Part shown: piece by piece, positions 1 to 5,915 of the stretch | Position numbering within the stretch: position 1 is the first letter of the stretch | How the letters are laid out: each line of letters opens with the position of its first letter | DNA from: Chloroflexota bacterium | Lineage (GTDB): Bacteria > Chloroflexota > Anaerolineae > Anaerolineales > Villigracilaceae | Direction of reading: 5' to 3' | Assembly (NCBI GenBank): GCA_021796315.1 | Contig: JAJYOH010000355.1 | Span: 1 to 6,490 of the forward strand | Length of the DNA stretch: 6,490 bases | Made by a program: the position numbers and the translations under genes | Notes under the pieces: generated by a model | What the model was told of the DNA's origin: nothing | The model's input: the letters and a program-made list of their open reading frames with translations, nothing else | Database searches by the model: none

Positions 1-1
1 G

Positions 2-859
2 ATCACGCACGTCTTCCGCGGTTCAGAATGGCTCGGAACTTTTCCACTGCACGTCAACATCCTGCGCGCCTTCGGCTGGGATGAGCCGAAATGGGTGCAT
101 CTTTCGGTCTTTCTCAAGCCGAGCGGCAAAGGCAAAATGTCCAAGCGCGAAACGGCGGACGCCATCAAGGACGGCTATTCCATTTTCATCAAGGATATGC
201 AGGACCTCGGCTTCACTCCCGAAGGCCTGCTCAACTGGATGGCGCTGATGGGCTGGGGCATTGCCGAAGGTGATGTGCTGACGCTCGATGACATGATCGA
301 AAAATTCAGTCTCGAACATTTGAATCCCGCGCCTGCCGCGATCAACTTTGCCAAGCTCGATCACTTCAACGGGACGCACATCCGCCTCTTATCGACCGAG
401 GACCTGGCCGCACGCATCAAGCCTTTTCTCACGAAAGCCGGATGCAACGTGGACGATGCCCTTCTCCTGCGGATCACGCCGCTCATCCGTGAGCGCCTGG
501 TCACCCTCGACGACAGCATTGGCTTTGCGGGCTTCTTCTTCAAAGAGACAGTGGAACCCAACCCTGCCGAACTTATCGCCAAGGGACTGGATGCCAAACA
601 ATCCGCCGACGTAGCGCGCAAGTCCTATGAAATTCTGGCCGCATTGCCCAATCTCAACCACGCTTCTGCCGAACCTCCCATGCGTGAATTGGTGGGAAAA
701 CTCGCGCTGAATCCGAATCAAGTTTTCGGCATTATTCGCGTGGCTGTCACGGGACAGAAGATAAGCCCACCGCTTTTTGAAAGCATGGGAATCATTGGTC
801 AAGCTAAAGTACTCGAACGTCTGAAGAAAGCAATCGAAACGTTGGACAAGCTTGCCTAA
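2..859 (+). CDS. gltX: Glutamyl-tRNA synthetase, C-terminal part (5' end outside window)
   Basis: Class I aminoacyl-tRNA synthetase that charges tRNA-Glu (or, in non-discriminating forms, also tRNA-Gln) in the cytoplasm. The frame is open from base 2, giving 285 visible residues of a protein usually 470-500 long, so roughly the first 40% is missing. Visible in order: the catalytic-core segment ITHVFRGSEWL at residues 1-11; the ATP-binding signature loop KMSKR at residues 45-49 (bases 134-148); NWMALMGW in the stem-contact region near residue 77; FSLEHLNPAPAAINFAKLDHFN at about residues 101-122; then the helical anticodon-binding domain to the stop. The segment between KMSKR and the NWMALMGW region is longer than in E. 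coli-type GltX, a form I associate with Chloroflexota. The gene ends about 50 bases before a strong terminator and nothing follows on this strand, so it is the last gene of its transcript. Which tRNA set it charges cannot be read from this part. Confidence 0.96.
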   Translation: MTHVFRGSEWLGTFPLHVNILRAFGWDEPKWVHLSVFLKPSGKGKMSKRETADAIKDGYSIFIKDMQDLGFTPEGLLNWMALMGWGIAEGDVLTLDDMIEKFSLEHLNPAPAAINFAKLDHFNGTHIRLLSTEDLAARIKPFLTKAGCNVDDALLLRITPLIRERLVTLDDSIGFAGFFFKETVEPNPAELIAKGLDAKQSADVARKSYEILAALPNLNHASAEPPMRELVGKLALNPNQVFGIIRVAVTGQKISPPLFESMGIIGQAKVLERLKKAIETLDKLA

Positions 860-911
860 ACACATCACAGCGAGCGCAAAACAAAAAATCTTTACACCAA
901 TATTCGTCTAA

Positions 912-956
912 ATAAAACAGCGTGTGTTTCTCGTCAGAGTACATACGCTGTTTTAT
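912..956 (+). terminator. Long hairpin terminator after gltX
   Basis: Bases 912-927 pair with 941-956: 12 perfect pairs (ATAAAACAGCGT against ACGCTGTTTTAT), then a G-U and three more pairs. An inner CTC/GAG stem (930-932 with 937-939) closes around GTCA. The right arm runs into TTTTATGTTT and the left arm begins AAATAAAA, so it could stop transcription from either side. It lies 52 bases past the gltX stop, which fits rho-independent termination of gltX. Confidence 0.8.
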
Positions 957-998
957 GTTTGGCAATTTATATTATTTCAGAACGACTCGCTTAAAAGA

Positions 999-1029
999 TT
1001 CTTGGCAGCCGGGTTCCGGCTGCCAAGAA
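999..1029 (-). terminator. Hairpin terminator of the secreted DUF5666-like gene
   Basis: A perfect 14-bp stem (999-1012 with 1016-1029, core CTTGGCAGCCGG/CCGGCTGCCAAG) encloses a 3-base loop. On the minus strand it starts 16 bases after the stop codon at 1045 and is followed by AATCTTTTAA, a short but usable U-run. It is GC-rich and stable. With the hairpin at 912-956 it separates two convergent transcription units. Confidence 0.75.
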
Positions 1030-1044
1030 AATAACCACTCTCAA

Positions 1045-1689
1045 TTATTGACCATCATCAGTGGGAGCGCTGGAGGCGCCAATAGGTTCTGGCTGGGAAG
1101 AATTGCTGACGGCGTCGTGACCAGAAGCATTTCCAGCGTCCGTGCTATTCTTGTCGAGGCTGGAGTCGCCTTTGTCGGGGGTCGAGTCGGCGCTGTTTTT
1201 ATCCAGGCTTGAGTCGGTCGAAGAACCTTTGTCTGGGCTGGAAACCTCAGTGTGGATAGGCTCGACAATATCAGACTTGTCGGAACTGACAGTTTCTGTG
1301 CCAATAGGTTCGACGGTATCAACAGGCTCAACGCCAGAAAGATCAACGCTGGAACCAGACGAATTGGGCTTCGCCACCTCGTAGACCGTGACGCTGCCAT
1401 CGGGGTTGGTGACGATCTCAAGTTTGACAGTATCACCGGCCTTAACAGCGCCCTGAATCTGGGTGGTTGCAGACAAGCTGTAGACGGTGCCATTGAGTGT
1501 AATGCTGGTGGCATTTATCGCCGTGACTGTACCGATGACTTCCTGCTTGAGACTGGGCGTGACCGTTGCAGATACAACAGGAGTTTCAGTCCCGGATGCG
1601 GAGGCCATTGCCATGGCACCGAAAGCGCTGAACGCCAATGCGCTCAGAACCAAAACTGATAGAACAGACATACGTAACATTTTTTTCAT
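1045..1689 (-). CDS. Secreted DUF5666-like protein with acidic repeat tail
   Basis: A 214-residue protein of unknown function, probably exported. Residues 1-29 form a signal peptide: MKKMLRM, a hydrophobic run, then an AMA or ASA cleavage site near residues 27-31; there is no lipobox cysteine. Residues 50-106 match the DUF5666 pattern: EVIGTVTAI, ITLNGTVYSL, TTQIQGAVKAGDTVKLEI, NPDGSVTVYEV, a small beta-rich domain of unknown role. From about residue 109 the chain is low complexity (Ser, Thr, Asp, Pro, Lys), with VEP[VI] units at 120, 126 and 142 (PEPIG at 200) and two copies of a PDKG-SSLDKNS unit (151-168 and 169-184). No sortase motif or second membrane segment is seen. The frame is open up to 1857, but ATG at 1687-1689 is chosen because GGAGGT lies just before it and the signal peptide starts there. 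It has its own terminator and appears monocistronic. The domain call is good; the function is unknown. Confidence 0.85.
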   Translation of the reverse strand: MKKMLRMSVLSVLVLSALAFSAFGAMAMASASGTETPVVSATVTPSLKQEVIGTVTAINATSITLNGTVYSLSATTQIQGAVKAGDTVKLEIVTNPDGSVTVYEVAKPNSSGSSVDLSGVEPVDTVEPIGTETVSSDKSDIVEPIHTEVSSPDKGSSTDSSLDKNSADSTPDKGDSSLDKNSTDAGNASGHDAVSNSSQPEPIGASSAPTDDGQ

Positions 1690-1693
1690 TGCT

Positions 1694-1699
1694 ACCTCC
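1694..1699 (-). promoter_or_regulatory. Ribosome binding site that fixes the start at 1689
   Basis: Minus-strand GGAGGT lies 4 bases from ATG at 1687-1689. It decides for the start that gives a clean signal peptide, against the longer open frame reaching 1857, which has no SD and encodes 56 unremarkable extra residues. Confidence 0.75.
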
Positions 1700-1817
1700 A
1701 AGTAGAATTGAATTACATGCAGATAGTCGTCAAACCATGAGGCAGGGTATGGTTGGAAGATAAGAAACAGATTAGGATATGAAATTTTTTCTCTGTGCCT
1801 AAGATGCGTTAAATAAA

Positions 1818-1854
1818 GACACCGTGCGCTCCTAAACGAGGAATGCACGGTGTT
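1818..1854 (-). terminator. Hairpin terminator of the lysine-rich microprotein gene
   Basis: ACACCGTGC at 1819-1827 pairs perfectly with GCACGGTGT at 1845-1853. The stem continues through a G-U, one mismatch and TCCT/AGGA (1830-1833 with 1839-1842) around a 5-base loop. On the minus strand it is followed by CTTTATTTAA. It starts 24 bases after the stop at 1878, and separates this small gene from the DUF5666-like gene downstream. Confidence 0.7.
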
Positions 1855-1877
1855 CATTTGCGCCCCTTTTACTGCAA

Positions 1878-1991
1878 TTATTTACCTTGCTTCTTTTTTT
1901 CCATCTTTAATTTTCGTTTTTCTTTTTGAGTCAACTTTGGTTTTTTCTTCTCTTCCTTGTTGCCTTTATCTTTCTTTCCGCTATCGCCCAT
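1878..1991 (-). CDS. Lysine-rich 37-residue microprotein
   Basis: Small gene: ATG at 1989-1991, TAA at 1878-1880, 37 residues. It begins MGDSGKKDKGNKEEKKKPKL and ends in a KRKLKMEKKK stretch. Sixteen residues are Lys and one is Arg, against six acidic, so the net charge is about +11. There are no aromatic residues or cysteines. The C-terminal half could form a highly basic helix and could touch nucleic acid or ribosomes, but that is inference from charge alone. Support for a real gene: AAGGAG 8 bases before ATG, a TATAAT box about 35 bases upstream of ATG, and a strong hairpin plus U-run 24 bases after the stop. I do not recognise a named family; short Lys-rich open frames of this look do occur as hypothetical proteins. 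A-rich coding DNA can mimic such a protein, which is the main reason for caution. Confidence 0.7.
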   Translation of the reverse strand: MGDSGKKDKGNKEEKKKPKLTQKEKRKLKMEKKKQGK

Positions 1992-1999
1992 GGTTATTT

Positions 2000-2005
2000 C
2001 TCCTT
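2000..2005 (-). promoter_or_regulatory. Ribosome binding site of the lysine-rich microprotein
   Basis: Minus-strand AAGGAG lies 8 bases before ATG at 1989-1991, which is ideal spacing. It is the main translational evidence that this very short frame is a gene. Confidence 0.7.
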
Positions 2006-2026
2006 TTTTGAATATGTCTTGGATAA

Positions 2027-2032
2027 ATTATA
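2027..2032 (-). promoter_or_regulatory. Candidate -10 box (TATAAT) of the lysine-rich microprotein gene
   Basis: A perfect minus-strand TATAAT lies 35 bases upstream of ATG. No good -35 is present at 16-18 bases (TCTGTA at 17). That position falls inside the short inverted repeat AATTCT-AC-AGAATT (2045-2058), which could be an operator. Candidate only. Confidence 0.4.
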
Positions 2033-2115
2033 GTGCCAATACACAATTCTACAGAATTTTTGACGAATGACAAGGTTCAATTTTGAGCATGGCAATATCA
2101 GTTCCATTTGAGCCG

Positions 2116-2964
2116 TTATACAAATAAGTCGGATTGCATCTTCTCACCCTTTGCTACCGGCGGATAAGCGCGCATGTAATCTTCGTATTCGCCGAGAGCA
2201 CGACTTACAAATCCCATCAAACCGCGCCGCATCTGCGCGCCGTCTTGTGAAGCGTGGCACGCTCCAGCCTCGGCCTTGACCGATGAAACGGAACGAATAT
2301 CCAGACGCACATGAACGGGGAAATCCACATCGGCTAAAGACTTGAGATCCACATCTTTGTTGCGCCCGAACTTGCTGGGGTCCTGTCCAAAGAGCGGCAT
2401 AATGCGAGTGGCCGCTTTGAGGAACCAGCGCGGGAAAACCTGAAAGTAAAGTGAGGTTGGTTTAAATGGCGATCCGCTTTCGGGGTGGAAAGAGGCGTCG
2501 TCTGATTTTTCAAACGCCAGCACGGTGGCTTGATGAATGTGAATGTGGTCAGGGTGGCGGTATCCGCCCATCGGGTCAAAAGTCAGGACGACATCCGGCT
2601 TCAGCATCCGAATATATTTGACCACCCTTCCAGCCACTTCATCAACAGGATGGACAACCTGCGCATCGGGATGCTTATTATCCTCCGTGCCGGGCATGCC
2701 AGAATCGCGATAATCTAGAAAGAACACATCTTTCAAGCCAAGATGTTCAGCCGCGCAACGAAGTTCAGCCTCGCGCAATTCAGCGATGGATTTAAATCCG
2801 TGCATGTGTTCGGGGTCCACCGTGCCCACCTCGCCGCGCGTGGCGCAGACGAGATAAACGTTAAATCCTTTACGGGCATAAAGGGCAAGCGTGCCGCCCA
2901 AGCCAAACGACTCGTCATCGGGATGTGCGAGAACCGCCAGCAAAGTGGGGATTGAATTATTCAC
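2116..2964 (-). CDS. PIG-L / LmbE family zinc-dependent deacetylase
   Basis: A 282-residue cytoplasmic hydrolase of the LmbE-like family, which removes acetyl groups from N-acetylglucosamine-containing substrates or cleaves related amides (MshB, Mca, BshB and PIG-L are members). Signature 1, AHPDDE, is at residues 13-18: H14 and D17 are predicted zinc ligands and D16 the general base. Signature 2, GGYRHPDHIHIHQ, is at 133-145: H140 is the predicted third ligand and H137 supports catalysis. ATRGEVGT (41-48) and the C-terminal CHASQ (236-240) also match the MshB/Mca branch. Length is typical. The start is GTG (2962-2964), set by GGAGGAG 7 bases upstream, and AHPDDE sits at its usual distance from that start. 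The substrate cannot be read from the sequence: a thiol-cofactor precursor (mycothiol/bacillithiol-like), a thiol conjugate or a sugar are all possible. It diverges from a cystathionine-type gene, which hints weakly at thiol metabolism. No terminator is seen after the stop. Confidence 0.92.
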   Translation of the reverse strand: MNNSIPTLLAVLAHPDDESFGLGGTLALYARKGFNVYLVCATRGEVGTVDPEHMHGFKSIAELREAELRCAAEHLGLKDVFFLDYRDSGMPGTEDNKHPDAQVVHPVDEVAGRVVKYIRMLKPDVVLTFDPMGGYRHPDHIHIHQATVLAFEKSDDASFHPESGSPFKPTSLYFQVFPRWFLKAATRIMPLFGQDPSKFGRNKDVDLKSLADVDFPVHVRLDIRSVSSVKAEAGACHASQDGAQMRRGLMGFVSRALGEYEDYMRAYPPVAKGEKMQSDLFV

Positions 2965-2971
2965 AGAATTA

Positions 2972-2978
2972 CTCCTCC
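2972..2978 (-). promoter_or_regulatory. Ribosome binding site that fixes the GTG start of the LmbE gene
   Basis: Minus-strand GGAGGAG lies 7 bases before GTG (2962-2964). This near-ideal SD supports initiation at the non-ATG codon. Confidence 0.75.
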
Positions 2979-3088
2979 AAGATTATTGCAACAATGATAC
3001 TCGAAATCCGGCATGGTAATATATAATACCAAAAGAGAGTTGAGTGATAAATTAATTTGGTCCAAGGTTTCATATAAGCAAATAACGC

Positions 3089-3117
3089 TTGCACTCAATC
3101 CATTCAACAGCTATACT
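3089..3117 (+). promoter_or_regulatory. Sigma-70-like promoter of the cystathionine enzyme gene
   Basis: TTGCAC (3089-3094), a 17-base spacer, then TATACT (3112-3117): four of six and five of six consensus bases. The predicted start near 3124 leaves a leader of about 24 bases containing AGGAG (3138-3142), 5 bases before ATG. There is no room for a riboswitch or SAM-box leader, so any control would act at the promoter itself. Confidence 0.7.
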
Positions 3118-3147
3118 CTCCCCACTTTTCTTTAAACAGGAGCATAT

Positions 3148-4290
3148 ATGAAATTCGAATCGCTTGCCATCCATGCAGGCCAGGAACCGGACCCGAACAA
3201 CGGTGCAGTCATGACGCCAATTTATCAAACATCCACTTATGCACAAGACGGGATAGGAAAAACCCGTCAGGGTTATGAATACTCGCGCACCAAAAATCCT
3301 ACGCGCTTTGCACTGGAAAATTGTCTCGCCGCGCTTGAAGGCGGCACATACGGCCTGGCCTTTTCATCCGGCATGGCCGCCACCGACACAGTCCTGCGCC
3401 TCCTTTCAAGCGGCGATCACGTTCTGGCAGGCAACGATGTCTACGGCGGAACTTTCCGTCTCTTCGATAAAGTGCTCACGCGCTACGGACTGAAATTTGA
3501 TTTCATAGATACCACCGATCCGGAAAATGTTGCCGACGCGCTCACCCCGCAAACCCGCATCGTCTGGCTTGAAACGCCGACCAACCCTCTTCTCAGCATC
3601 ACCGATATTCGCGCCGTTGCCGAAGTCGTTCACGCGCATCCCAACCGTCCCTTGCTCGTCGTGGACAACACTTTCGCCACGCCTTATCTACAACGTCCGC
3701 TCGAACTCGGTGCGGATGTTGTCGTCCATTCAATGACAAAATATCTCGGCGGGCATTCAGATACCGTCGGCGGCGCGGTCATCGTCAAAGACAAAGACAT
3801 TTATGAGAAACTCGCCTTCCTGCAAAACGCAGTCGGCGCAGTTCCGGGACCTATGGATTGTTTCCTTGTTTTGCGCGGGATCAAGACTCTGCCGTTGCGG
3901 ATGGATCGCCACGCCGAAAACGCCGCCTCTCTCGCGGACTTTTTAGCGGGTCATTCCAAAATCAGCCGGGTCTTCTACCCGTTCCATTCCAGCCACCCGC
4001 AAGCCAACATCGCCAAACGACAAATGAAAAACGGCGGCGGCATGATCTCCATCGTCATGAAAGATGGACGCGACGCGGCCGTCAAAGTTGCCGAGGCGAC
4101 GAAGCTATTTACGCTGGCTGAATCTTTGGGAGGCGTTGAATCGTTGATCGAAGTCCCCGCCGCGATGACGCATCTTTCCACCGCCGGTTCGCAGCTCGCG
4201 GTTGACCCGGGCCTCGTGCGACTCTCGGTCGGCATCGAACACAAAGACGATCTTCTGGCAGATATTGAACAAGCGCTGGATAAAGCATAA
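3148..4290 (+). CDS. Cystathionine gamma-synthase / gamma-lyase family PLP enzyme
   Basis: A 380-residue cytoplasmic Cys/Met-metabolism PLP enzyme. It either makes cystathionine from cysteine and an activated homoserine or splits cystathionine to cysteine. PLP-fold landmarks: YEYSRTKNPT at 43-52 (Y45 and R47 contact the neighbouring subunit's phosphate), SSGMAA at 73-78, NDVYGG with Y99 stacking on the ring, VVDNTFATP with D173 on the pyridine nitrogen, HSMTKYLGGHSD with K198 as the Schiff-base lysine, and R358 in VRLSVGIE for the substrate carboxylate. Length is full. The motif LGGVESLIEVPAAMTH places Glu at 335, where gamma-lyases have Glu and E. coli MetB, from memory, has Ser. The family is certain but synthase versus lyase is open, and many proteins of this type do both. 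ATG is set by AGGAG 5 bases upstream. The GNAT gene follows 36 bases later, probably in the same transcript. Confidence 0.93.
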   Translation: MKFESLAIHAGQEPDPNNGAVMTPIYQTSTYAQDGIGKTRQGYEYSRTKNPTRFALENCLAALEGGTYGLAFSSGMAATDTVLRLLSSGDHVLAGNDVYGGTFRLFDKVLTRYGLKFDFIDTTDPENVADALTPQTRIVWLETPTNPLLSITDIRAVAEVVHAHPNRPLLVVDNTFATPYLQRPLELGADVVVHSMTKYLGGHSDTVGGAVIVKDKDIYEKLAFLQNAVGAVPGPMDCFLVLRGIKTLPLRMDRHAENAASLADFLAGHSKISRVFYPFHSSHPQANIAKRQMKNGGGMISIVMKDGRDAAVKVAEATKLFTLAESLGGVESLIEVPAAMTHLSTAGSQLAVDPGLVRLSVGIEHKDDLLADIEQALDKA

Positions 4291-4326
4291 CCAATCTAAA
4301 TTAAGCAGGAGTCGCTTCATAAAAAA

Positions 4327-4881
4327 ATGGAGATTATTTCTCTTACGCCTGACAACGATTATCTCATCCAACAAGCCGCACAGATTCTTGTGGAAGCCTT
4401 TATGATCCACGCACCCGAAGCCTGGCCCACGCTGGAAAAAGGCCTGGAAGAAATGCATGAAATGCTGGCCACTGACAGAATCCTTCGCGTGGCTCTTGAT
4501 GCAACCGGCAACGTCGCAGGTTGGATCGGCGGCATCGAGCAATACAATGGGCATGTTTGGGAATTGCATCCGCTGGTTGTGAGACCCAACCTGCAACGCA
4601 AGGGAATCGGACGCGCACTGATTCTGGATTTTGAAGAGCAAGTCCATGCTCGCGGCGGCCTCACTATCACGCTTGGAGCGGATGATGAGGATAACAGAAC
4701 GTCGTTATCAAATACCGACCTCTACATTGAAACATGGGAACAAATCAAAAACATCAAAAACTTGAACGGTCATCCGTTTGAGTTTTATCAAAAAATGGGA
4801 TTTATCATTTCAGGCGTCATGCCCGATGCAAACGGAATTGGCAAGCCCGATATTCTCATGTCTAAACGGGTGAGCCGCTAA
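4327..4881 (+). CDS. GNAT family N-acetyltransferase, AAC(6')-like subgroup
   Basis: A 184-residue acetyl-CoA-dependent N-acetyltransferase. The acetyl-CoA pyrophosphate loop is clear: VVRPNLQRKGIGRAL at 84-98, with Q90-R91-K92-G93-I94-G95 as the Q/R-x-x-G-x-G motif. The preceding strand is VWELHPLVV, and the terminal helix-strand is HPFEFYQKMGFIISGV (149-164), with Y154 in the usual catalytic or CoA-contact place. Between them is an insert (118-148: DDEDNRTSLS, TDLY, then a helix), and the tail is PDANGIGKPDILMSKR. This layout resembles proteins annotated as aminoglycoside 6'-N-acetyltransferases, but the substrate is not proven. The closest SD (AGGAG, 4307-4311) is 15 bases from ATG, longer than usual, and no better in-frame start exists, so translation may be weak or coupled to the upstream gene. 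The stop overlaps the end of the convergent gene remnant by 4 bases. Confidence 0.88.
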   Translation: MEIISLTPDNDYLIQQAAQILVEAFMIHAPEAWPTLEKGLEEMHEMLATDRILRVALDATGNVAGWIGGIEQYNGHVWELHPLVVRPNLQRKGIGRALILDFEEQVHARGGLTITLGADDEDNRTSLSNTDLYIETWEQIKNIKNLNGHPFEFYQKMGFIISGVMPDANGIGKPDILMSKRVSR

Positions 4882-5263
4882 TTGCCGCTTGCCACATGAA
4901 CCGCCACCAGCGTTACATCGTCATCCTGCTTTGTCCCATTTTGATAACTGAGCAATGTTTTCAGCAGCCGGCAGCACATCCGGGAGAATACTCAGCTGGA
5001 TTCCAGCGGCCACTTGAAGTTCCCGCTCGAGACGTTCTTTCTCGATCAATAATTCCTGCGCTGCCTTCAAGTCATAGCAGGTTTTTTTCTTTGGCACACA
5101 CACTGGCACCGGCAATCTCGCTGAGATTGCAAACCCTTGAAAGCAATTCACCTGGAGAATCAGCGGCAAGGACAATTTCCAAAGCGCCATCCACTACCAC
5201 ATAAAGATGCTCACCGGGGTCGCCATTACGAAATAAATACTCGCCTGACTCGTTAGCCGCTTC
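4878..5263 (-). pseudogene. Decayed cNMP-binding / SpoIIE (PP2C) phosphatase gene
   Basis: Three pieces of one signalling protein lie in order in three different minus-strand frames. Piece 1 (about 5254-5075): NESGEYLFRNGDPGEHLYVV, then GALEIV, GELLSRV and ASVCAKEKNLL. This is the phosphate-binding cassette and beta-roll of a cyclic-nucleotide-binding (CAP_ED) domain, ending at TGA 5072-5074; its usual N-terminal strand is missing. Piece 2 (about 5070-4969), shifted by one base: LKAAQELLIEKERLERELQ then VAAGIQLSILPDVLP, the coiled linker and (I)Q-x-x-(L/I)LP motif that precede SpoIIE-type PP2C phosphatases. Piece 3 (about 4970-4878), shifted again: LLKTLLSYQ then QDDDVTLVAVHV, the final metal-binding DD and last strand of such a phosphatase. 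The roughly 200-residue catalytic core between pieces 2 and 3 is absent. Such proteins act in partner-switching control of sigma factors. The remnant has no start codon or SD of its own and sits directly after the kinase gene. Sequencing error could explain one frameshift but not the missing core. Confidence 0.8.
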
Positions 5264-5897
5264 TCAGATCAACCTCCTCTTTCCCTGCAAGCTTGTCTTG
5301 AATTCTCTGCACAACCTTCTCCAAATGTTGCGGCTGATGGACAAAGTCCATATCATCGGAGCGAATGGTCAACACCGGGCAGAGGTCAAAGGCCGCCAGC
5401 CATTCATCGTAAAACGAATCAAGCAGAGAAAGATATTCAGCGCTAATGCCCGTCTCGATATTGCGAGCGCGCCGATGAATACGGTTCATCAAGACCGGAA
5501 CCGGCGCTTTGAGATAAACCAAAAGATCGGGACGTGGCAAGCTGTCTACGACTAGGTCGAACAAACGGTTGTACGAAAGATAATCACGCTCAGCCAGATT
5601 TCCCATGTGATGCAATGCGCGCGCAAAAATATAAAAGTCTTCATAAATACTGCGATCCAAAATTGCCGAGCGGGCGTCATGCGAGGCTTCGAGATATTGC
5701 TCGGCGCGGTGGCCGAGAAAGAAAATCTGCAGGTGAAAGGACCAGGCGTGCATGTCCGCATAAAAGTCGGAAAGATACGGGTTATCCGCCACCGACTCGA
5801 ATCCCGAGCGCCATCCCAGCCGCGCCCCGATCCGCTCTGTAAGCGAGGTTTTGCCCGCACCGATATTGCCTGCCACCAACACCAAACGTTTCGCCAT
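5253..5897 (-). CDS. Deoxynucleoside kinase (dNK family)
   Basis: A 214-residue cytoplasmic kinase that phosphorylates deoxynucleosides (dA, dG, dC or dT, not resolvable here) in nucleotide salvage. The P-loop GNIGAGKTS is at 10-18. FESVADNPYL (33-42) supplies the glutamate (E34) expected to act near the 5'-OH. FHLQIFFL (54-61) holds Q57, expected to read the base. LDRSIYEDFYIFA (80-92) carries the DRS motif typical of the family. RIHRRARNIE (139-148) is the arginine-rich LID over the ATP phosphates. Length and motif spacing are normal, so it looks functional. ATG (5895-5897) follows GAGG at 5 bases, and an extended -10 lies just upstream, giving a very short leader. No terminator is visible after its stop, so transcripts likely run into the decayed gene, whose first recognisable codon overlaps the stop codon. 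Confidence 0.93.
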   Translation of the reverse strand: MAKRLVLVAGNIGAGKTSLTERIGARLGWRSGFESVADNPYLSDFYADMHAWSFHLQIFFLGHRAEQYLEASHDARSAILDRSIYEDFYIFARALHHMGNLAERDYLSYNRLFDLVVDSLPRPDLLVYLKAPVPVLMNRIHRRARNIETGISAEYLSLLDSFYDEWLAAFDLCPVLTIRSDDMDFVHQPQHLEKVVQRIQDKLAGKEEVDLRSG

Positions 5898-5915
5898 ACA
5901 CGCCTCGTCCCGGCA

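Noticed and set aside
922..1212. Plus-strand 96-residue open frame
   Set aside because: It spans two terminator hairpins and runs antisense to the secreted-protein gene, with no SD and no recognisable domain.
1690..1857. Upstream extension of the DUF5666-like gene by 56 residues
   Set aside because: It lacks an SD, overlaps the terminator hairpin of the preceding small gene, and would bury the signal peptide; GGAGGT fixes the start at 1689.
3001..3060. Minus-strand promoter for the LmbE gene at the TATTATATATT stretch
   Set aside because: AT-rich -10-like words are present, but no hexamer pair with acceptable spacing stands out, so no exact site is claimed.
5112..5130. Perfect 8-bp hairpin GCAATCTC-GCT-GAGATTGC as a terminator
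   Set aside because: There is no T-run on either side and it sits inside the cNMP remnant; probably chance or a by-product of decay.
4921..5190. Minus-strand 89-residue open frame taken as an intact small protein
   Set aside because: Only residues from about 41 to 74 are protein-like (coiled linker plus LPDVLP); the first 40 are out-of-frame readings of the cNMP domain and the end is out-of-frame phosphatase. It is part of a pseudogene.
4896..5204. Plus-strand 102-residue open frame after the GNAT gene
   Set aside because: It is antisense to the decayed gene, with no SD and no domain.
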